A DNA stretch of 64,000 bases from Aotearoamyces nothofagi (taxonomy: Eukaryota; Ascomycota; Leotiomycetes; Leotiales; Tympanidaceae): NCBI GenBank assembly GCA_015345905.1, contig JADDTR010000004.1, forward strand, positions 248,001-312,000. Direction: 5' to 3'. Position 1 is the stretch's first letter, and each line of letters opens with the position of its first letter. The translations under genes and the position numbers were made by a program. Under the pieces are notes generated by a model. It had not been told where the DNA came from. It did no database searches and worked only from the letters and a program-made list of their open reading frames with translations. Below are positions 44,925 through 57,888 of this stretch, piece after piece.

Positions 44925-47051
44925 ATGGCTGCTCGCAAGCTTGGAGGCGGGAGGATACTCGGGAGTGGGAAGTCTTTGGCTCCTCCCACCCCTCCGGCGC
45001 ATCAGAGGTCCACAAGTCCACTATCCATATCTGCAAGTCCTGTCTCCGGGAACTCGGAGAACTCTTCCCCTCTGGCCACTTCTCCTCTTCCTGATAGTGG
45101 ACAGGATCTTAGCTCTGTAGTATCACTTGTCCATGGTAATGGAGAACCCTCCGTCACAGCAGCGAGCACGAAGCTCATATGTCCAATATGTAACGAAGAG
45201 ATGGTACGTTTCGACGTAGGTAGCAGAGCTCTTCTATGTTAACTAATTTCTTACAGATGACATTACTGCAGCTCAATAGGTATTTACATTGGTGCTAACA
45301 CTGATATATCAACTAATGGGCTCTAGACATCTCGACGACAACCATCAAGAATTACCTGAAGGCGAGCAGGACGAAGTAAAGAATTGGTTCGACAAGCAAG
45401 TAATCAAAGCAAAGAAATTTCAACCTCTTGCCGTTATCAATCAGAAGCTCAAGGGTTTGGAAGTATTTGAGTCCAACGATGGGCCAATTCCCGTGCTTCG
45501 ACAGACGACACCCATTGCGAATAATCGAGTGTCCCCCCCCGAGCGGACACGACAACCAGACGCCGACGAAGTTGTCACACGAGCTCACTGGCAGAGAATA
45601 GGCTATGATGATGCATGCACTGAACCATCTTGTGGGAAGAGATTGGGTCCTGTCAATGGTACCGTTAATTGCAGAAAGTGCGGTCGCCTCTTTTGCGAAG
45701 ATCACACCATGTATCAAATGAAGCTTTCAAGATCTGCACAACACGAACCCGTCCGAGGATTTTGGTGCAGAGTATGTGAGACCTGTTACAAGTCCCGGGA
45801 AGGTTATAATGATCATAACGGACTTATAAATGATCATACCAGCGATTTCATGGCGTTACGCAGGAGAACTGTTGACAAGCAGTATCTGGAGATTTCGAGA
45901 CTTGAGAAGCGCCTTACAAAGCTCACGCAATTGTTAGTGAATCCACCAAACGAACTCGCCAGCAGCAATGGAGGCATGCTATCTCCAGTATCTTTGAATA
46001 CTCAAAGGAATCAACGCAAAGCTCTGGAGCAGTCCGTTGTAGGATGGGAAGATGATTCAAAGGTTCTAAAATGCCCTTTCTGCCAACAAGAATTTGGATC
46101 ATGGACATTCAGAAGGCATCATTGCAGGCTATGTGGTAGGGTTGTCTGCGCCGATCCTCGAACAGACTGTTCCGCCGAGATTGGCTTGAATGTGACTACT
46201 AGTAAGCATCTCCTATCATTATGTTTCTCGTCAGCGATTGACGAATAACAGAGACTGGCTTACTGTCAGAGAAATTAGGAGGTGGCATAAGCCTTGACAT
46301 ACGGATTTGCCGAGATTGTAAATCCACTGTCTTCAGCAAAAAGGATTTTGAGGATGAATTGTTACATAAACCGCCAGATCAGAAGTCTTATGAGACTCTA
46401 CTTCTTTTCGAGAAAGGCATACGACTTTTATTAGCTAGTTTTCAGCGGTCTCTGGTTACATTACAAGATCCAGACAAGCCGCCTTCACACGATAAACTCG
46501 CTGAGGCTTCGAAAGTACGCAAACGATTAATTGACTCCTTTGGGAAATATGACCTCGCTGCAAAACGAATCAGAGATCTTCCAACATCCTCTCCTACACA
46601 ACTGAAACTTCAAAAGGCTATCTACCAGCAAGCTTCGAATTTCTTACACCTTCACATGCTGCCACTTAAGACGCTCCCCAGGATGCTCAAGCATGCTTCA
46701 CCACACGGTCTTAATGCCAACTCTAGAATCCATGGTGGAAGCGCATTAGCCGCAATTAAGTACAACGACATTGACTCTGCAAGCCAGGTCAGCAGCAGCA
46801 GTGCAGTCTCGGTAATTGAAGCAGAAGAAAAGGAGTTGCGTGAGCGTCTCATAGTTTTGGAAGAACAGAAATTCTTCGTCAGCGAGATGATCGTAGACGC
46901 GAATAAGCGTCGGAGATTTGACGAAGTTTCAAGTCTTTCGATGAATTTAGAAGATCTTAGTAAAGAAATAGACTCTGTAAATGGCATGATCTCGCAAATG
47001 GATTTTGCGGGCGCATATGGACAGAGTTCGGGGTTAGGAACAACAAGTTGA
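44925..47051 (+). CDS. PEP7: FYVE-domain endosomal protein Pep7/Vac1
   Basis: A Rab5 effector that tethers Golgi vesicles to the endosome (orthologue of rabenosyn-5). Exons: 44925-45203, 45257-45279 (23 nt), 45327-46201 and 46252-47051, in phase, 658 residues. A C2H2 finger CPICNEEMMTLLQLNRHLDDNH spans the microexon at about residue 88. A first, incomplete FYVE-like finger (CTEPSCGKRL...CRKCGRLFCEDH) is at about 200. A full FYVE domain with the PI3P-binding RRHHCRLCGRVVC motif is at about 365. The C-terminal part holds helices typical of Rab-binding segments (LRERLIVLEEQKFFVSEMI...DLSKEIDSVNGMI). The layout is that of fungal Vac1. Confidence 0.93.
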
Positions 47052-47832
47052 TGAATATCTCGACTGCATGGGTGGCGTTGAAAATGGATTGGCAGAGATC
47101 CCAAGAAGGTCTTAGCATCAATGGAGTTCGATTTGAGGTTAATATCTGCAAATGGGCACCACAACCGGCGCCTATGATACAATTTCACAATGAGATTAAT
47201 TATATCTTTCATGAACATCTAAAAGTCCAACTGTATTCCCGTCACCCTTGACCATAGATGTATCATGCGGTAATTCTATTCTCGCATGTAATGAAAGCAA
47301 TGGTAAAATTCTCCATATCCTCTATTTATTGTGCTCAAGATTTTTGAGGTTCTGAACTACAGCTTCTTACTCTAAGATATCTAGCCTTAAGATTATATAA
47401 GTCAAAGAATACGGCTAAATCTTGAAACCGAGATAGCTCCTCTGTAATATGTTTACTATATCAAGACAAGTTGGGCGCGATGGAGGCTGATGCTTTTGAC
47501 AGGGAATCCCAAAGGCAAGTAGATGTCAAAATCTTAAGTAGGGTCAGAGGCCATAATTAAACACAGCTTAAACGTACTTGTTAGTCTTCTAAATAGGCAT
47601 ATTCAAGAACAAACAATCATCTGTTAATGTAGGTAGTTAAGGTACTTGAGTAAGTCGAGTCGAGTACTTGCGCCGTTTTTCAAGGCTGGAGATTGGCCGG
47701 TATCGACCCAATCAAAACCTAGAACGCAAAGTGTAATTGAAGCGGGCTCAGCCTCGTCGCCTCGCGACAACATCGATATAAACAGAGCCAACAGATAACA
47801 CTTTGTTGAACGCAAAATCGAGTTTTGTAGTC
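47052..47832. other. Intergenic, no gene seen
   Basis: No supported gene. TA content is raised near 47280-47460. The last 150 bp are the FTA1 promoter. Confidence 0.4.
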
Positions 47833-48885
47833 ATGGCTCCAGAACTATCAGACCAGCCTCGATATCCTCTATATTCGACAACTTTCACGGTACATCGTCT
47901 AGCGCCTCTCTACCATGGCGACTTGGCGCTTGATAAGCCCACATTAGCACACTACGCGTCTCAGTTCCGCGACATACTGGTCGGAGATGTTCTACGAGGT
48001 GTCCGGGTTGGACTTGCTGCAGATGACGATACCCTTGCTCGCGTTGGCGGGTTGCGGACTGTACAATGGAAACTACTAGGGACCGAGGACGAATGGCTGG
48101 CCCAGGTCGATCAGACGGAGACTATGGGTGATGATGCCACCAACACTGAATACAGTCGCCGTGGAATATTTGCAGAAATCGCATACGAGAAAGCCGTTTA
48201 TACCGCGATCTTATTACAAGGTCTTGAAGAGGTCGACAACACCGGCGCGGTACAAGAGCCTGGCTTCTCCCATTATCCTTTATTACTCACTCGGATGCCT
48301 GGATCACTACGAGAGACATTCTTGAACTTTCTAGCTACAACCTTTGATACAAGGGCAGCGGTTATGAAGCCATCCTCTCACTTTCTGACGGCTACTCTGG
48401 AGCAATACATCTCAGAAATCACTACGCTGGAAGGTGAACTCCTAGAGTCTCAGCGGGCCGCTCGAGTCTTACGAACAGTCATTAAAGATATTCTTATCAC
48501 AGTCGTCTTTGATCTCCCAAGCGGAAATTCGTCGTTAAAGAGCATAGACATTACGATTCCTAAAGAAGACGTGGGACGTATGATCGAATATGGTCGAAAG
48601 CTGCAAGAGAGGAAGTCTGACGGGAGCCAAGAAACCCCATTCAATGCAGCGCTAGCCCATTACATAGATAGTCATTTGGCTCTAGATATAGGGCACACTT
48701 ATGTGAACATTTCCAAAATCGCTTGTGGGCCTTTTGTGCTGGGTGTGGAGGGCAAAATTAAGCTTTCTCCGCCATTACAAGCTGGGGATGATGAGGGCGT
48801 CAAGGCAAAAGCCACCACAGCACTGATTTCAGGACTCATAGAGCTTGCGAAGGGAAACCAAGCAATGAATATACCTCACGCATAG
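47833..48885 (+). CDS. FTA1: Inner kinetochore Fta1/CENP-L-like protein
   Basis: A single-exon 350-residue protein. The opening YPLYSTTFTVHRLAPLYHG and LAHYASQFRDILVGDVLRGVRVGL with W-x-L-L-G is the signature of Fta1, the Sim4-complex (CCAN) counterpart of CENP-L, which binds CENP-N. The middle, FSHYPLLLTRMPGSLRETFLNFLATTFDTRAA, and the end, HYIDSHLALDIGHTYVNISKIACGPFVLGVEGKIKL, also match the fold. The ATG at 47833 is used because codons before it start only from TTG. The symbol follows fission yeast usage. Recognition is by pattern only. Confidence 0.8.
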   Translation: MAPELSDQPRYPLYSTTFTVHRLAPLYHGDLALDKPTLAHYASQFRDILVGDVLRGVRVGLAADDDTLARVGGLRTVQWKLLGTEDEWLAQVDQTETMGDDATNTEYSRRGIFAEIAYEKAVYTAILLQGLEEVDNTGAVQEPGFSHYPLLLTRMPGSLRETFLNFLATTFDTRAAVMKPSSHFLTATLEQYISEITTLEGELLESQRAARVLRTVIKDILITVVFDLPSGNSSLKSIDITIPKEDVGRMIEYGRKLQERKSDGSQETPFNAALAHYIDSHLALDIGHTYVNISKIACGPFVLGVEGKIKLSPPLQAGDDEGVKAKATTALISGLIELAKGNQAMNIPHA

Positions 48886-49921
48886 CGAGATGGTTTTCAC
48901 GAAAACCGAGCTCTATCCACATTGAGGGGTACTCGATTCGTCTCAATAAAATTGGTGTCAGTACGACAAAGTCGGTTCTATTCGGGGCAGAGGTCTGCAC
49001 CGTTCTCTCCCAACCGTCTCTAGCTCCTGGCCGAGCAATTTCTTATCCTCGCATTGGCGAGATATAGTCATCATGACTCCTCCCACCGCTCTCAGAAGCA
49101 TGTCAGTCACATCGTCATCGAGAGCTGGCCGGGACTTCCAACTACAGAACATCACAAGGCAAAGGCCATACTATGAACTCTGGCGTGTATTAGTTACCTA
49201 CGCGGTATCTTCATCGCAGCGGCGAACCTCAGCAACGAAATCAATATTGGCTTCGGCTTTATTACGTCCTTATCGTGGTGTCAGCTAACTATTTGCTGAT
49301 ATTCTACGAGAGAACTAAAGGCCTCGAGAGAAGGGGAGTATATTGGAGGATGTATACATAATAGAGGTACAGATATAAGGGAAATGCCACCTCATAGGAG
49401 ACTTTTAGTTGGGGACAATGGAGTAGGAAGATTAAATAAGCTGCCTAAGAACATATGATCGTACCGTAATCACAAGGACGTAGCGAATATATTTGTAGAC
49501 AGGGATTATATGCTATAGCACGGTAGGCGAAGGATATTATGGGTGTGTCACTTGGTATTAGCTTATGGGAAGGTGGTCTATTTATCTACTGCCTGTGAAG
49601 AAAGGCTTGTAAAGGACGAGTTGCCAAGCACTTTCCTTAACCGAGCATATTGGTTTTGAACATTCTTTATTCAAAGAGGAGAGACTTCTTCGAAGGTCTG
49701 AGATCGTATATAAACCCTCAAGATGACTATGAAGCATTTTAGTCATGCTTTCCCTGTCGCCAACCTCTGCCCCCATGAAAACCCATCCATTCCATTTTCT
49801 AACAATGCATTTATTAAGATCATTTCCCTAGCTAGATACAAAACTCTCCGACTCAGAACTAGAAGGATATGATACATTTAAGAAATGCACTTTTCGTAAA
49901 TCATTGTCCTGGTCGCATGTT
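48886..49921. other. Intergenic, no gene seen
   Basis: Convergent region between FTA1 and the CDP-DAG synthase gene. Frames here are short and featureless. Confidence 0.4.
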
Positions 49922-51510
49922 TCATCGCCGCCGAATTTCAACTTTGAGGCAATCTAGCACCTGATAGAGTATTAGCATTATATAATTGGGAAAGACAAGG
50001 AGAGATATACCGATTCTGGGACTACGCCCTGATTGTATAGGTGCTTGCTGATCCCTTTCACCAGCTCTATCTGCTCTGCCGGACTTAACCCATTAATAGC
50101 AGTCTCAATAACCCCGCCTAGCGATACCTTGTACACAGCGATAAAGCTGTGATAGTACATATAAGCAAAGAACCCCATAATAAACTGGCAATCCATACGA
50201 TCTGTCATGCCACCATGCCCAGGAATGGAATCTCCGAAGTCTTTGATTTTAAATGTCCGCTTGAGACCAGAGGCGAAGAAGCCTCCAAAAGGAGCGATCA
50301 AAGAGGCAAATGATGCAAATACTAGGATGTGGAATTGCATGGGTGCCACCTTGATGCTGCTTGCGAAGGGGAACCAGAGTGGCAAGTGATAGGTATGTGG
50401 GAGGAAAACAGGATTTGGCGTGCATTGTAACCCTGTCCATGCATTTGCACCGAGGTTCTATATAAAATTATTAGTAACCGTTCTAGGATGTCTGCTGTTA
50501 ATCAAGGGAGACCTACATTGACAGGACAAATAAAGTAATCATAACGCATGAGAATATTAATCATGAAAATGCCGAATATAACTGTCAAAATCCAAGCCCC
50601 AACGAACCCTTCCACTGTCTTCTTCGGTGAGAGCTTGATGAGTTGGGTGCGACCAAATGTGATACCACAGAGATAAGCAAATATGTCGTTGCAGATGACA
50701 AGGGATACCGGAAGGAAGAACCAGATCATGCCCTCAAACACGTTGTTCATGATGAAGTGAGTCTCGACCACAATCAGATAGAGGGCCATATGAGTCCATG
50801 CGAATTGAGTAAATTGGAATCGGTAATGGCCTGCTTGTAGGGATGCAACGAAGAAAACAAAGCCTGTAAAAATGTTATTAGTAGCAAACAAATAGAAAAG
50901 GGCATCTTCTACGAACCTATAACATAGAGCACGAAGCTTATGAACCGGTGATGTGTCGCAAAGGCCTGCAAGACTTTGTCGACCAGCACGATATGTTTGA
51001 AGTAATAGATCACACTCTCGCCGTAAAGAAAGTACATGGTCGTTGCTAACCAATACCAGTTCAAGGCTTTTGTGAAGCGCAATCGGCGAGCACGACTGGG
51101 GACATTCGCAATGGCAATGACTTCCTTGAATGAAATCACCTGAATGGCGGTTACAAGTGCAATAATGTAGATGTGACCCATGGCCATAGCCCCAAAGAAA
51201 ACGCCAATCATGGCGAACGTCCATATCGCTCTTGTAATAAAGGACTGCTTCTTTTTCTGGTATTCGGATTCCGGATTTCCTTGTACCTATGTTAAATGAA
51301 GATAAGCACTTGATCTTGCCAGAAACAAACAGATAATCTTACGCCTGTTGTTACATTACCGCTGCCTTGCGGCTGCGAAGAGCTTTTTTCAGAGGTCTCG
51401 CTGATGTCTGAAAAGCTGCTTCTTCGACCGTCCGCACCTGTACTGTATCCGTTCCCATTCCCATTTCCATTCCTGTGATTGAACTTGATATTACGGCGAG
51501 GCTTGGCCAT
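49922..51510 (-). CDS. CDS1: Phosphatidate cytidylyltransferase (CDP-DAG synthase)
   Basis: Makes CDP-diacylglycerol from phosphatidate and CTP in the ER, the entry to PI, PS and cardiolipin synthesis. Exons on the minus strand: 51510-51343, 51286-50917, 50863-50517, 50457-50011 and 49960-49922, 456 residues (yeast Cds1 is 457). A cytosolic N-tail MAKPRRNIKFN with NGNGNGNG is followed by many membrane segments (TFAMIGVFFGAMAMGHIYIIALV, FVFFVASLQAGHY, LYLIVVETHFIMNNVFEGMIWFFLPVSLVICNDIFAYL). The family signature is intact near residue 360: GLKRTFKIKDFGDSIPGHGGMTDRMDC, with the catalytic Asp pair. The last exon encodes only VLDCLKVEIRRR. It is divergent from the Rad26-like gene. Confidence 0.95.
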
Positions 51511-52317
51511 CTCTACGGTTTCGTGCGCGGCGCGCAAAAGGAGGTAGACAGCTCTCGGTGTTGCTTGGACGACTGGTGCTTTTGCAAGTGGCTTCGACAC
51601 TCCAGATAGGGACGCTGGGTGATCTCAGCGCGCAGACATCGATAACGAACAAGTGCCGGGTCGATGGGGTGAAGAACGAGGAGTGGGCTCTGCTTATGAG
51701 ATGTCGTTGGTAAAGTTGAGGTGCATTTGATGGTTGCGTCCCAGCGGCTGCCCTACGTAATCTAGCAGCCTGAACAATCTCGTCCAAGCTTGTGAAAGTT
51801 GAATGCTCTCGCCTCCACAGTGCTTGCTAGCTCCGATAGGAACGGTACGTTGGGAGATCAACCTTCTGGTATATGCTCTGTATATGTAATGTATATGTGG
51901 ATGCGATATATTTCAGATATAACTATGGATTCAAGGTTTCTACGCCGGGCCTCTCTTTTATTTCTACGTGTCGTGTCCGTTGCCCTGCGCGGCGCCGAAA
52001 GCTCCGTACGCAGCGCAGCGTGCATGCTGCTTTTCGCAATTTCAGGGTCCCAACAAGCTCTCAGAGTTCCGCCCGGACGTCTCGCTCATGCCGCCGGGCT
52101 CCGGGGCTCCGGGGCTCCGGGGCTTCGAAGACAAAGTACAGTAGAGAGGTCCAGGGCGGTCGGTTGTGGCACAATTAATTGTTGGACTGATAGTTGTAAA
52201 AGCTCTCGGCTCCAAACAAGCGTGACTGTTTCACGCGCCCTGGATGCATGGATGGCGAGGTGTACAATTATGGCTTCAGTCCACCAATGACCGTTGAGTC
52301 AATGCTTCATCCGTGGC
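51511..52317. promoter_or_regulatory. Divergent promoter, CDS1 / Rad26-like
   Basis: 807 bp between divergent starts, partly GC-rich. It contains a tandem GGGGCTCC repeat (see next). Open frames here lack family similarity. Confidence 0.4.
52096..52125 (+). repeat. GGGGCTCC tandem repeat
   Basis: Nearly four copies of an 8-bp GGGGCTCC unit about 200 bp before the Rad26-like start. Confidence 0.8.
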
Positions 52318-54719
52318 ATGGCAGGTCACGACAACGGAGATGATTTCTTCTCCGATGATGGCCTCGATACACTCCCCCAAAATGCTTTGCAAGAGCTCGA
52401 GAATACTGCTATACAATTCACCCAGCGCCAGACGCAGACAACGTTCATAAAGCCTCCTCCTTCTTCTGATTATGGGGACGAATTCGATGATGAAGATCTT
52501 GATGATGCGGTGATTATTGATGAAGCCCAGACAATATCAAATAGACTCCAACCTTTGTCACCGGTGCACCCTGGACCTGCGGCGCAACGAGAGCAGTCTC
52601 TCCACAGTCGATTTGCAGGTCAGCTCAATGTCAATTTAGTCACAGATAGGATATTGCAGAATGAAAGGGCACAAAATAGGCATCATGCTCCTTCTGCTCA
52701 GACAGAAGCAGCGAGGCCACTTCCACGAGATGGACGGCCTCGCGCGGAACTGGAGGCAAGTTCTGCCACAGTAACAGATGGCCCAGATTCCAATATAGAA
52801 GATCTTCAATTGAAGGTCCATGAGGTTTGTTTCGATTTTCTTTCCTGTCCGAATATATACTAATGACTCTACAAAGCTGCTTCGAGAACGAGATCGACTA
52901 CAACAAAGCCTGAATTCGAAAGCTGGAGAAATCTCCATCGTACGCAGCAAGCAAGAAAGGGCGGCAAAGGAATATGAACGTGAATTGACTGCTATCAGAA
53001 AACTAAACACTGAACAATTAGCGCAGCAACAGAAAGCCATCGAGCAAGCGAAGGTGGCAGAAAAGACAACTGCTACAGAGTTAGAATTTGTGAAGAGGGA
53101 TCTGTTTGAGGAGGCAGAAAAGGTACGGAATTTGAGAAGGGCCAAGGAGAAGCAGAAGGATACAACGGGTGATCTGGTGACCACACCAAAGAAGAATAAG
53201 ACGTCCGCGTTTCGGGATGGATTTGATGATGATGAGATTCAAATTATCTCTCCGTCAAAGTTTGGCAGGAGATCGAATGGTGGCACTCCAACAAAAATTG
53301 GAGCTAAAAGAAAACGTAGAGAGCAAGACAGTCCGGCTGCACCTCTTGAAGTTAGACAGGATGAGCCTCTATCACTGGACCAAGCCGAGCCTCCTGCTAT
53401 GGTCGTGGACGAATCCCTTCTAGAAAGATTGAGGCAACCGGATGATAGGCTTGATGTGAGTAGTACAAACATAGTTATATCGTTCTTGCAACCAACTAAT
53501 ATTTGTAGTTTCTGGAAATGGTCTTGGATCATAGGCTAAATCAGAGTTGCCTTAGAACTTTGGAAGAGTTCGCGAAGCTCGCGTTTCCAACTGTTCCTAA
53601 TGAGTCATTTGCATCAATAGTCATAGGGAAACTCCCCGCCCTAAGCGTGAAGCAATCCACTTCCGATTTTCCAATCGAGTTTTGTGATCTTATCATAACA
53701 CTATGGTCAAGATGTCTTATGGAGAAATATGTATGTCAACACTTACATGATGGCTTTAAGTTTACTAACTGTTAGCGTAGTATAAACCTATATATCTACT
53801 CATTGATCTTCTGACATTCGCTTTGGAGCTCAAAACAATGGCGATTGCGCCCCATGTCATTCATTCTCTTGTACCAGTCGCCCAAAATACAGCCGATCTC
53901 ATAGCAATTCCTCGACTTACGCGTGAATCTTATACACAGTTCGCGAAAGATATTGATGTATCTGCATGTTTAGCCGTAATACACCTTGCGGCACTTGGCT
54001 GCATGGGAGACAAGGAACATACGGTTCAGTTCTGGAGGCTCATGAGACTCGATTTCGTCTTGATGATCTTAAGCCAACACCAACCTGTGAAGGATTTTGA
54101 CATGATGTTGCAACTGCTCGCAATGGGCACAGTGGAAGACAGTATTGGGCCTAGAGCAATCGATCAGGATACACAACAAGATCAAGTAAGGTACATCATC
54201 GACCGAATGTCTCTACTACTCGTTAGTACACCTATGGTACCAGAGGGCTCAGTGAAGCATGACGAGTTAACAATATCGAATCTACGATACCAAATTCTAC
54301 GAACCTTGCAGGCGTTCTGCCAGACTACCTATGGCGGAGAGGCTATCGCACTGCACTCGCACGCCATCGGCAGACTTGTGAAGTTGATGAGTGACGAGCT
54401 GGATGCCCTGTACAACTATCGATCCGGCCGTAAGCAAAGTGCGCGTCTTATATGCCTAGCCACACGGATCGTATATCATCTTGTCACAAAGCACGATAAG
54501 TCTATCAACATGCAGCAGAAACTGTCAGTAATTCATGGTGGAACCCAGAAGTATCTGATTTGCCTCGCCAGGCTGAACTTCTCAGAGCTGAAAGGGCTCG
54601 TCCTGGAAGCGGATATTGATCGTGAGGTTACAGAGTGTGCACTGGAGATGCTGGAGATGGCTGTTACACCGGAGGAAGGCGATGCTATACATTCTGCATT
54701 TAATCCTCCTGATACATAA
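52318..54719 (+). CDS. rad26: ATR-partner checkpoint protein (Rad26/ATRIP/Ddc2)
   Basis: The regulatory partner of the ATR/Rad3/Mec1 kinase in the DNA-damage checkpoint (A. nidulans UvsD). Exons: 52318-52824, 52877-53455, 53509-53730 and 53781-54719, all in phase, 748 residues. The acidic N-terminus (DDFFSDDGLDTLPQNALQELENTAIQFTQ) fits the RPA-recruiting segment. A coiled coil runs from about residue 165 to 275 (LLRERDRLQQSLNSKAGEISIVRSKQERAAKEYERELTAIRKLN). A disordered KRKRREQ stretch with basic residues follows. The C-terminal half is helical repeats (DLLTFALELKTMAIAPHVIHSLVPVAQNTADLIA, CLAVIHLAALGC, FWRLMRLDFVLMILSQHQPVKDFDMMLQLL), as in the Rad26 domain. A close alternative family is not apparent. 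Confidence 0.85.
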
Positions 54720-55069
54720 TGGGTTTCGGGAGCATGGCGTTGTAATGAGAGGGTACATTGGTATGGCGTTATGTAAATGGTGCTAGCATTACTTTGGCGC
54801 CCTGCATCTGCGGAAGTTCTGGTTCGGTATTTGATAAATAGTGAGTGCTATCGAACCATGCCTTCTCACAAGGTACAATTATGAGAGATCAACTTGCACA
54901 AAATCAACCGCTATATTTGGATGTCCTAAGCTGAGCCATCCTATGGTATCCACGCTAATTCTATGCAATCGTACAGTCTGCTGATTCATTAGGATATCAC
55001 TTTTGGGTCTAACAATCACTCAAACGCTTTGGTCTCATCACAGCGCTACACATAGTGTGCACTCAGCGC
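54720..55069. other. Convergent intergenic region
   Basis: It lies between the stops of the Rad26-like and SulP genes. No gene seen. Confidence 0.4.
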
Positions 55070-57888
55070 TCAACCACCTCCCTCATCTCCGGCTTGATTT
55101 CCGTATTCGGCATCACTGCCCAATTCCTCTAGTTCAGTGAGGCGCAATGCCTCATCGACACTAGCCACAAAATGCGTCTTCCCACCACAGGAATCCAAAA
55201 TTCCACTCCGTTTGAATAAATCCCAAATAGGGGATCCATCGTTCGGTCCCCGCGTAAAAAAAACTCTTACCCCTCGCTCTACGTAATTCGACACAATCTC
55301 GAGGAGTACCTGTGTTCCTGAGCCATCTAACCCTGTAACACCGTGGATATCGAAGATGATGTTCCGGTTATGTTCTGCTAAGCGAACACGCGGTAATGCC
55401 GGGTGTGCAGCCATCGTGCCGTAGAGCTCGAGACGGCGGAGACGGTTCTTCAGATCACCCGTGTTCGCGAATGTGAGAGGCTCTGGAATTTTCACAATAA
55501 GGCAGCCTTCAATGAACTCGAGCTTCTCGGGATGATCTTCCGCGTTTTCGAAGCGATTCGTCCCCGGAATGCGACCAAGAATTTGTATTCGAGGGCGTGT
55601 GCTGTGCTTAATGACGGACAGCAGTGAAAACCCAATGCCGATTGCAATCCCGAGTGAGAGGGAGTAGAAGATTGTCGCACCGAAGATTATAAGCATTAAA
55701 CCGAGCTCAGTATAGCCCCGGATGCGGATAAAAAAGGCGATGTCGTGCGGTGCTTCTTCAATGAGAGACCATGCTACGACAGTAACCATTGCTGAGAGAA
55801 CGGCTTTCTATTGTGCGTTAGTATTTGATAGAAGGTTAATAGATTCAAACAGGAAAGCTGCAAAGTGTACTTACAGGGAGGTAGTAGAAGTATGGAAGGA
55901 GGAACAGCACGCAAACGACAGTAATAATACTCAAGAATATACTGCTCATTGGTGTCTTGCCTCCTGTTGATGCATTAACTTTACTCCGTCCATAGCCACC
56001 AAATGCAGGCAACGCGCCGAAGCAACCGCCAAGTAAATTGGCAAGTCCTAGAGCCACCAGCTCACGGTTAGGACTCAGTTGGATACCCTGTATTCCTTGT
56101 CCTGATTTATTTTCGCCACCCCCAAGTGATTTGGCGGCCACGGAAGACTCAAAAAACCCCAGTAATGCAATCAAGAACGATGTTCCCATCGCTTCACGGA
56201 TATGCTTCATGTGGGAGTACTGGAATGGCCAGCGAAATGGGAATGGATTTCCAGACGTTGATTTTACTTCCCCCAGAATTCTGAGACCTTGCTCGTCCCA
56301 TCTGAAAGCATATGTGAGAACAGCTGATAATACGACGACCAGAAAACGGTCAGGAAAATAGGCAACTGCCGGATAACGAGGCTGCAGGCGCCTCTTTACT
56401 TCCCTAATCTGGCGTTAGTAATAGAAGACACATTTGTTGACTATCCAACTCATCTGGGCTGACAAGATCCTAAAGGAAAAGCACCAAACATACCTAAATA
56501 CCATTATAATTGAAAGGCTAACGCCAGCCACCAGACATGTCAGCCCATGAGCAGACCTAAAATGTGTAAAAAGGAATCCTAGTTTGTCGATGCTACTTCC
56601 ATGGCTAATGCCAAGATTATCCGCAAGCTTCCCGAGGCCCATCTCTGTAATTAGTTGATCTATCACGATGATGAAGCCCACTGAAGAGATGAAACCACGC
56701 ATGAATGGTCGCGACAGCACGCTTTCCAAGAATCCTAATCTTGTCAAACCAGCAATCAGAATGACGGCTCCTGACATTCCTGTCACCATTCCTGCTACTC
56801 GTGAATGCATCTCATCGTCTGCGTCACCAGTCTCACCAGATTCAACGCTGTCGCGGACAACTGAGCCAAGAAGGAGAGAACCAGCAGCCTCAGGACCGAC
56901 GATCATCTGGGGGCAACTTCCAAGAAAGGCATATACGAGAGGATTGAAGACGAAGGAATAGAGCCCATTGATGGGCGGGATATGTCCAAGATTGGAAGCG
57001 TAGGAGAGCGCCATTGGAATGTAAAAGGATGCCATTGTAATGGCTGCTATGAGGTCTCCTTGCAGGTATGACCATCTATATTGCTTGATCCAAGAAAAGA
57101 ACGGGATATAGTAGGTTGCATACCTGTAACAGAACAGATTAGCACTTCTAATTTAAACTTGGGAGGATTACTATGTGACATAGAATAATAGGAAGCTCTA
57201 GGTTGAAGTAGTGCCTTAGTACGACGTACATAATTTTAGACGTCTGAATCCCATGCTGTTCTGCTAGCCGTGCTGTTTTACTCTTCCTTTTTCCAGGACT
57301 ACTCGGTCTCGTGAAAATGTCGGCGGTGTTGGCAAAGAACCAGCTTGGGGACATCGTCTCGCTTCCTCCAGACCCGACCTTGCCACTCCTAACACTCCCA
57401 GGGCGGCTAAGCACCCTAGGTGAGAATGTACCATGATTGCAGTCACCAGGATGTATATGTTCGTTGACGATTTCGAAGGGTTTTCGCAGCAGCGCTGTCG
57501 TCTCCCTTGCTGCGTCCCCAGCCCTCGTTCCAAGATTACCAAGAAACGACGTCGAAGCATCTACATGGTCATTATCGTTGCTGGCACCACCAAAGCTATT
57601 GTCGCTCTGCACGTCTGTCGCGGCGTTCCATGAGCTATCCTGAGACTGCATGGGCTCTATAGCTTCGTCTTTGCTTGCGGCCATCGTTGGTAAAGATGCT
57701 AAATCGCCGTTCTTTAAGTCTTCGTCCGCGCTGGTGTCCTCTGATGAAGCAGATAAGGTGTGTGCTTCGCGCAGACCGCTAGGTGTTAACGGGGCATGCT
57801 GCTGGAGTTGACTTCGGGCTGAGGATGTCCTGGAATGCGAGGGCGTGGATAGAGTCGAGCTTGGATCAGTTGACGGTCGGGACGACAT
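55070..57888 (-). CDS. SulP/SLC26-type anion transporter with STAS domain
   Basis: Exons on the minus strand: 57888-57230, 57123-56494, 56403-55875 and 55807-55070, all in phase, 851 residues. A ~220-residue Ser/Thr-rich cytosolic N-terminus is unusual compared with plasma-membrane sulfate permeases. Then comes the transporter core: YYIPFFSWIKQYRWSYLQGDLIAAITMASFYIPMALSYA, GLYSFVFNPLVYAFLGSCPQMIVGPEAAGSLLLG, SFLIALLGFFESSVAAKSLG, NRELVALGLANLLGGCFGALPAFGGYGRSKVNASTGGKTPMSS. The C-terminal STAS domain (about 690-825) includes NIIFDIHGVTGLDGSGTQVLLEIV. The long N-tail and core resemble the yeast YPR003C/YGR125W (Vsb1) group, whose members act on internal membranes. Substrate (sulfate or another solute) cannot be told. 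Confidence 0.88.

Noticed and set aside
31274-48885. A kinetochore gene cluster linked to the CENP-A-like relic
   Set aside because: NUF2 and FTA1 lie 15 kb apart with unrelated genes between them, and the relic sits in a separate repeat block. Coincidence is the simplest reading.
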